Part shown: positions 7,537 to 10,584 of the stretch, piece by piece | Numbering within the stretch: position 1 is the first letter of the stretch | How the letters are laid out: every line of letters begins with the position of its first letter | DNA from: an uncultured euryarchaeote | Lineage (GTDB): Archaea; Thermoplasmatota; Poseidoniia; Poseidoniales; Thalassarchaeaceae | Direction of reading: 5' to 3' | Assembly (NCBI GenBank): GCA_937901365.1 | Contig: CALCEF010000270.1 | Span: 1 to 10,584 of the forward strand | DNA: 10,584 nt | Translations under genes and position numbers: made by a program | Notes under the pieces: model-generated | Seen by the model: only the letters and a program-made list of their open reading frames with translations | Told to the model about the DNA's origin: nothing | Database searches by the model: none

Positions 7537-8724
7537 GTGATGACAGAGGCTCCGGAGGAAGAATCTGAGACCGAAGACGGTCTAGTTTTCCACGAAGGGT
7601 CAAGGTTGACAGATCTAAAAATCAGACAGAACCTGTCAATCGATTACCCCATGTTGGAGCCATTACATCACTTGAAAATTGAGTTTATGTTTCATTTTTA
7701 CAAAATCAAAACCACATGGACGATGTCGCATTGGACCACGCTCGCGATTGGATTCATGGCCGTGATTCTATCAGGCTGGGACTTTGGTATCAATGAAATC
7801 TCAAGTGGTGGAGATTTCTATTCGATTGGAATCGACCCCAGAGATGATAATTCTGGCATTTGGAATATCTCGAACGCTGCATTTGCCTTGTCCTTGATCA
7901 GTTTCGGATTATGGCTGATTCTGCTTGTCCGTTTGTGGGCAATATTCCCACTGATGCGCTCGCAAGCTGTCAGCCTGTATGTCGCATTGATTGCAGCAGA
8001 ATTTAGCCAATATTGGGCACACGGTTATGATTCAAAGTTCCCCTTCGGCTTAGACTCGTTTGCCATTGCTATCTCCTTCGTAGGATTGATTCTAATCACG
8101 TTTGTTTGTTTCATCTTACAGCGTGCGGTTACCGAAACCCGTGATGTCCATGTCGAAGAGCGCCACTGGCACCCAGATCCAAGGCAGCGCGAAATCGCCA
8201 AGCGTGACCACTCTCTAATTGCGTGGAGTTTTGCGCTTGTTACATATTGCGTTCTTGTTTTCATTCACGCATGGTCGGGAGCACACTATGTATCGGCACG
8301 TGAGCCAAGCGAGGTCGAATGGTGGTGGGTTTTCAAGCTCGTTTACACTGTAACTGGGTTGATTCTTGTCTGGCTCATGGTGCATGTTCTGTGGTACCCT
8401 CAGATCATGCTTGGAAGTGCTGAAATCCGTATTGAATCTGACCGCGCTAGGCAAGTTGGCACCATTCGCGATTCTACAGGTAAGGCGTCTGAAGAGCCTG
8501 CCCGTGCTGGGAAATGCCCTGATTGTGGAGAGGTTACACCTGTGAAAATGCGAGCCAATGGTGAAATTGAGGCGGCTTGTGCAATTGATGGATGTAATGG
8601 CACTGCTTCCCCCGGTGAAAAGTGCAATGTATGTGGGACACGAATTTCTTCAAGGGTTATCTGTCTGGCCTGTAATACCAGTGCCCCAGTAGGAAATCAC
8701 TTCTCTGACGATGAGGCTTGGTGA
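7537..8724 (+). CDS. Six-helix membrane protein with two C-terminal zinc ribbons, function unknown (395 aa)
   Basis: I do not recognise the family. The N-terminus (about 1-62) is hydrophilic and acidic at its start. Six hydrophobic segments follow, at about 66-84, 113-138, 144-160, 173-195, 226-245 and 263-288, with a charged His/Asp/Arg-rich loop at about 197-224. The C-terminal soluble tail carries two four-cysteine sets: C327/C330 with C348/C353, and C363/C366 with C376/C379, consistent with two zinc ribbons. An even number of helices would put both ends on the same side, probably the cytoplasm. Starts GTG (7537) and ATG (7540) are adjacent; neither has a Shine-Dalgarno and a TATA-like box sits just upstream, so leaderless initiation is likely. 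It heads a tight cluster with the SufS-like and subtilisin-like genes. Its role could be sensing, transport or scaffolding; none is shown by sequence. Confidence 0.88.
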   Translation: MMTEAPEEESETEDGLVFHEGSRLTDLKIRQNLSIDYPMLEPLHHLKIEFMFHFYKIKTTWTMSHWTTLAIGFMAVILSGWDFGINEISSGGDFYSIGIDPRDDNSGIWNISNAAFALSLISFGLWLILLVRLWAIFPLMRSQAVSLYVALIAAEFSQYWAHGYDSKFPFGLDSFAIAISFVGLILITFVCFILQRAVTETRDVHVEERHWHPDPRQREIAKRDHSLIAWSFALVTYCVLVFIHAWSGAHYVSAREPSEVEWWWVFKLVYTVTGLILVWLMVHVLWYPQIMLGSAEIRIESDRARQVGTIRDSTGKASEEPARAGKCPDCGEVTPVKMRANGEIEAACAIDGCNGTASPGEKCNVCGTRISSRVICLACNTSAPVGNHFSDDEAW

Positions 8725-8725
8725 G
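8720..8725 (+). promoter_or_regulatory. Ribosome-binding site that favours the 8729 start of the SufS-like gene
   Basis: GGTGAG overlaps the stop codon of the upstream gene and complements the archaeal 16S 3' end (UCACCUCC). Four bases separate GGTGA from ATG at 8729. The earlier in-frame ATG at 8711 has no such site and would overlap the upstream gene by 14 bases. Confidence 0.5.
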
Positions 8726-8728
8726 CGG

Positions 8729-9946
8729 ATGGATGTCGCTGATTTTCGTGAGATGTTTCCTCCATTGAATGAGGAAAATCCACCCGTATATCTTGACAAT
8801 GCATGTATGACTTTGCGGCCAAAATGTGTGATTGATGCCGTTCAGAATTACTACGCTCGAAACCCTTCTTGTGCAGGGAGATCGGTTCATCGTTGGGGGA
8901 TGTCCATATCACAAACAGTCTCAAGGACACGGAGGAAATTGGCCGACCACATAGGTGCCAAGGATGCACGTGAGGTGATATTTACACCGAACGCAACACA
9001 TTCGATTAACCAAGTTGCTGCAGGCCTAAATTGGAAACGTGGAGATGTGGTAATCACCAGTGATCGCGAGCACAACTCAAATCTTGTTCCTTGGCTACAG
9101 AGAACCGCTTCAGGTGTCGAACTACAGACGGTGAAGAGCCGGTCAGACAACCAATTTGATCTTGAAGCGTTTGAAGAGGCATGCGCAAATGCCGGGAAGT
9201 CCCTGAGGGTTGTATCTCTGGTTCATGTCGGCAATCTAGACGGTGTCGAAATTCCAGTCGCAGAGGCCGCGAAAATCGCACACGATTATGGAGCAATTGT
9301 CCATGTTGATGGGGCTCAATCCGCACCCCATATGCCAATCAATGTCGAGGAATTGGGCTGTGACTTATTCTCATTCAGCATCCACAAGATGCTCGGGCCA
9401 ACCGGAGTCGGAGTACTCTGGGGCAGAGAGGAAATCCTGTCCCAACTTGAGCCGATTTGCGCAGGGGGTGGCACCGTAGAGTCCGCAACGGCTGACCAAT
9501 ACTCGCTTCGTCCAATTCCTGATCGCCTCGAAGGGGGGTTGGGCCACTATGCAGGAATCTGTGGCACTGAAGCGGCGTTGGATTTACTGGCACGATACAA
9601 TATGCAAGACTTTGCGGAGCAAGAAACTCGTCTAAACCGAATCATGAGTGAAGGGATTCGCCACCTTCCCGGTGTGGAAATAATCGGGCCAGAGAATGCA
9701 TCTTTGCGTGGCGGGATCTGCTCAATATTGTTGGAGAATCTGGATATCCAAAATGTAGGCATCCTCATGGATGAAGTCGGAGGTGTGTTTGTTCGTTCTG
9801 GATTGCATTGTGTCAACCAGTGGTTTGATGCACGAGGCATCGAAGATGGGAGTCTACGGGCCTCTGCCTATGCGTACAATACAGAAGAGGAAGCGCGTAC
9901 ATTTGTGGACACATTTAGTGAAATTATTGACGGTTTGGCGGAGTGA
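8729..9946 (+). CDS. Class V aminotransferase, SufS/CsdA-like cysteine desulfurase (405 aa)
   Basis: PLP enzyme that most likely takes sulfur from cysteine as an enzyme-bound persulfide, giving alanine, for Fe-S clusters or thiolation. Numbering from the 8729 ATG: YLDNA near 21-25; catalytic His115 in REHNSN; Asp194 and Gln197 in VDGAQSAPH (pyridine ring contacts); Schiff-base Lys220 in FSIHKMLGPTG; and the nucleophile Cys361 in RSGLHC, the SufS (group II) form of the motif. Length is normal for the family. Two departures from bacterial SufS are visible: ACMTLRP replaces the usual AATSQKP, and EGGLGHYAG stands where EAGTPN is usual, so the Thr that contacts the PLP phosphate is absent. This suggests an archaeal subclass. 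An upstream ATG at 8711 would add six residues. No SufBCD or IscU gene is in view. A selenocysteine lyase or another class V activity is the main alternative. Confidence 0.9.
   Translation: MDVADFREMFPPLNEENPPVYLDNACMTLRPKCVIDAVQNYYARNPSCAGRSVHRWGMSISQTVSRTRRKLADHIGAKDAREVIFTPNATHSINQVAAGLNWKRGDVVITSDREHNSNLVPWLQRTASGVELQTVKSRSDNQFDLEAFEEACANAGKSLRVVSLVHVGNLDGVEIPVAEAAKIAHDYGAIVHVDGAQSAPHMPINVEELGCDLFSFSIHKMLGPTGVGVLWGREEILSQLEPICAGGGTVESATADQYSLRPIPDRLEGGLGHYAGICGTEAALDLLARYNMQDFAEQETRLNRIMSEGIRHLPGVEIIGPENASLRGGICSILLENLDIQNVGILMDEVGGVFVRSGLHCVNQWFDARGIEDGSLRASAYAYNTEEEARTFVDTFSEIIDGLAE
9940..9943 (+). promoter_or_regulatory. Ribosome-binding site for the subtilisin-like gene
   Basis: GGAG at the end of the SufS-like gene lies 9 bases before ATG 9953. 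It supports 9953 over the ATG at 9948, whose frame stops after eight codons. The placement inside the upstream coding end suggests translational coupling. Confidence 0.55.
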
Positions 9947-9952
9947 GATGGA

Positions 9953-10584
9953 ATGGAATTTGATGCCATTTTGAATGACATGCCTGAGGCTCCTGCGCAA
10001 CCACCCCGGCGAGGAATAGGTTCTGAGATAAATGTCGAAAAGATTGTACGAAGTGGAGTGGCATTCTCGCTCTTTGTCGTATCGATATTACTCGTCGTCT
10101 GGGCGGTTGGACTCTTGGAAAAAGGTCTGCTAGATCCTTACCCGCCCGAGTTGGCTCAGCGACATCAGGAATTCAAGCAATTGTCTGGTTTCGACAATGT
10201 AACGACCAGTGGGGAAGGTGTTGAAGTTTGTATCGTAGACACGGGAATCGATCTTGGCCACCCTGACTTATCACACGTTGAACTAGCAGGTTGGAGAGAT
10301 TTTGTCAGTAATAGAGGGGAACCCTACGATGACCAAGGCCACGGAACTGGAATGGCTGGTATTTTAGTTGCCAATAATCGTCTACCGGGAATCGCACCAA
10401 ATGTTGACTTGTATATTGCCAAGGCCATTTCCAAGTCGGGTACAGGCTCCGATACGGACATCGCCGATGCCGTCGACTGGTGCGCTGACAACGGTGTAGA
10501 TATTATCTCCCTGAGTCTGGGTGGAACACAGGGTATAGACTGGATATTCATTGAAACCGATGCGTTGGAAGATGCCGTGGATCG
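9953..10584 (+). CDS. Membrane-anchored subtilisin-family serine protease (S8), N-terminal 210 residues, cut by window edge
   Basis: Opens with ATG 9953, six bases after the SufS-like stop and in the same frame, and runs off the right edge. Residues 1-34 are hydrophilic with RR and K/R before a single hydrophobic helix at about 35-55, giving a signal-anchor with the catalytic part outside. The S8 fold begins near residue 89: catalytic Asp96 in VCIVDTGID, followed by HPDL, then catalytic His130 in DDQGHGTGMAGIL, then the buried strand VDIISLSLGG. The oxyanion Asn and catalytic Ser would lie beyond the window, so activity cannot be judged. The His motif has Gly-Met where most subtilisins have His-Val (GHGTHVAG). 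There is little room for an inhibitory propeptide between helix and catalytic domain (about 30 residues). Likely role: extracellular or surface protein processing or degradation; substrate unknown. Confidence 0.92.
   Translation, partial: MEFDAILNDMPEAPAQPPRRGIGSEINVEKIVRSGVAFSLFVVSILLVVWAVGLLEKGLLDPYPPELAQRHQEFKQLSGFDNVTTSGEGVEVCIVDTGIDLGHPDLSHVELAGWRDFVSNRGEPYDDQGHGTGMAGILVANNRLPGIAPNVDLYIAKAISKSGTGSDTDIADAVDWCADNGVDIISLSLGGTQGIDWIFIETDALEDAVD

Noticed and set aside
8025..9840. Minus-strand open frames opposite the zinc-ribbon and SufS-like genes
   Set aside because: Shadows of well-supported plus-strand genes; no motifs or start signals of their own.
1..10584. CRISPR array, insertion sequence or integration site next to the tRNA genes
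   Set aside because: No regularly spaced direct repeats, no transposase or integrase reading frame, and no duplicated tRNA 3' end were seen.

Overview
The window looks like a marine archaeal genome, most likely a Marine Group II euryarchaeote (Poseidoniales-like). Three things suggest this. There is a giant surface protein with a signal peptide, many beta-type modules, one membrane anchor, EF-hands and a SAP tail. The two tRNAs carry archaeal-type discriminator bases (U73 in tRNA-Thr, G73 in class II tRNA-Ser). Start regions mix TATA-like boxes close to the start codon with GGAG/GGTGA ribosome-binding sites. The lineage is an inference from gene content, not from a marker phylogeny.

Layout. 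Bases 42-7091 on the minus strand encode one 2349-residue membrane-anchored surface protein. Its leader holds a strong hairpin that abuts the start codon and contains the likely Shine-Dalgarno. Upstream, on the same strand, lies tRNA-Thr(GGT) (7178-7249). A 116-base spacer then leads to tRNA-Ser(GGA) on the plus strand (7366-7450, CCA encoded). The rest of 7092-7536 holds hairpins and TATA-like boxes and no convincing small gene.

From 7537 to the right edge three plus-strand genes are packed like an operon: a six-helix membrane protein with two C-terminal zinc ribbons (7537-8724), a class V aminotransferase / SufS-like cysteine desulfurase (8729-9946), and the N-terminal 210 residues of a membrane-anchored subtilisin-family protease (9953 to the edge, cut by the window). 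Intergenic gaps are 4 and 6 bases and each downstream gene has its own ribosome-binding site.

How they fit together. The giant protein should project about 2000 residues outside the cell and place calcium-binding EF-hands plus a SAP helix-turn-helix in the cytoplasm. The three-gene cluster combines an unknown zinc-binding membrane protein, a sulfur-mobilising PLP enzyme and a protease whose catalytic domain should face outward. I cannot name a single pathway that joins them. No CRISPR array, insertion sequence or phage gene is visible.
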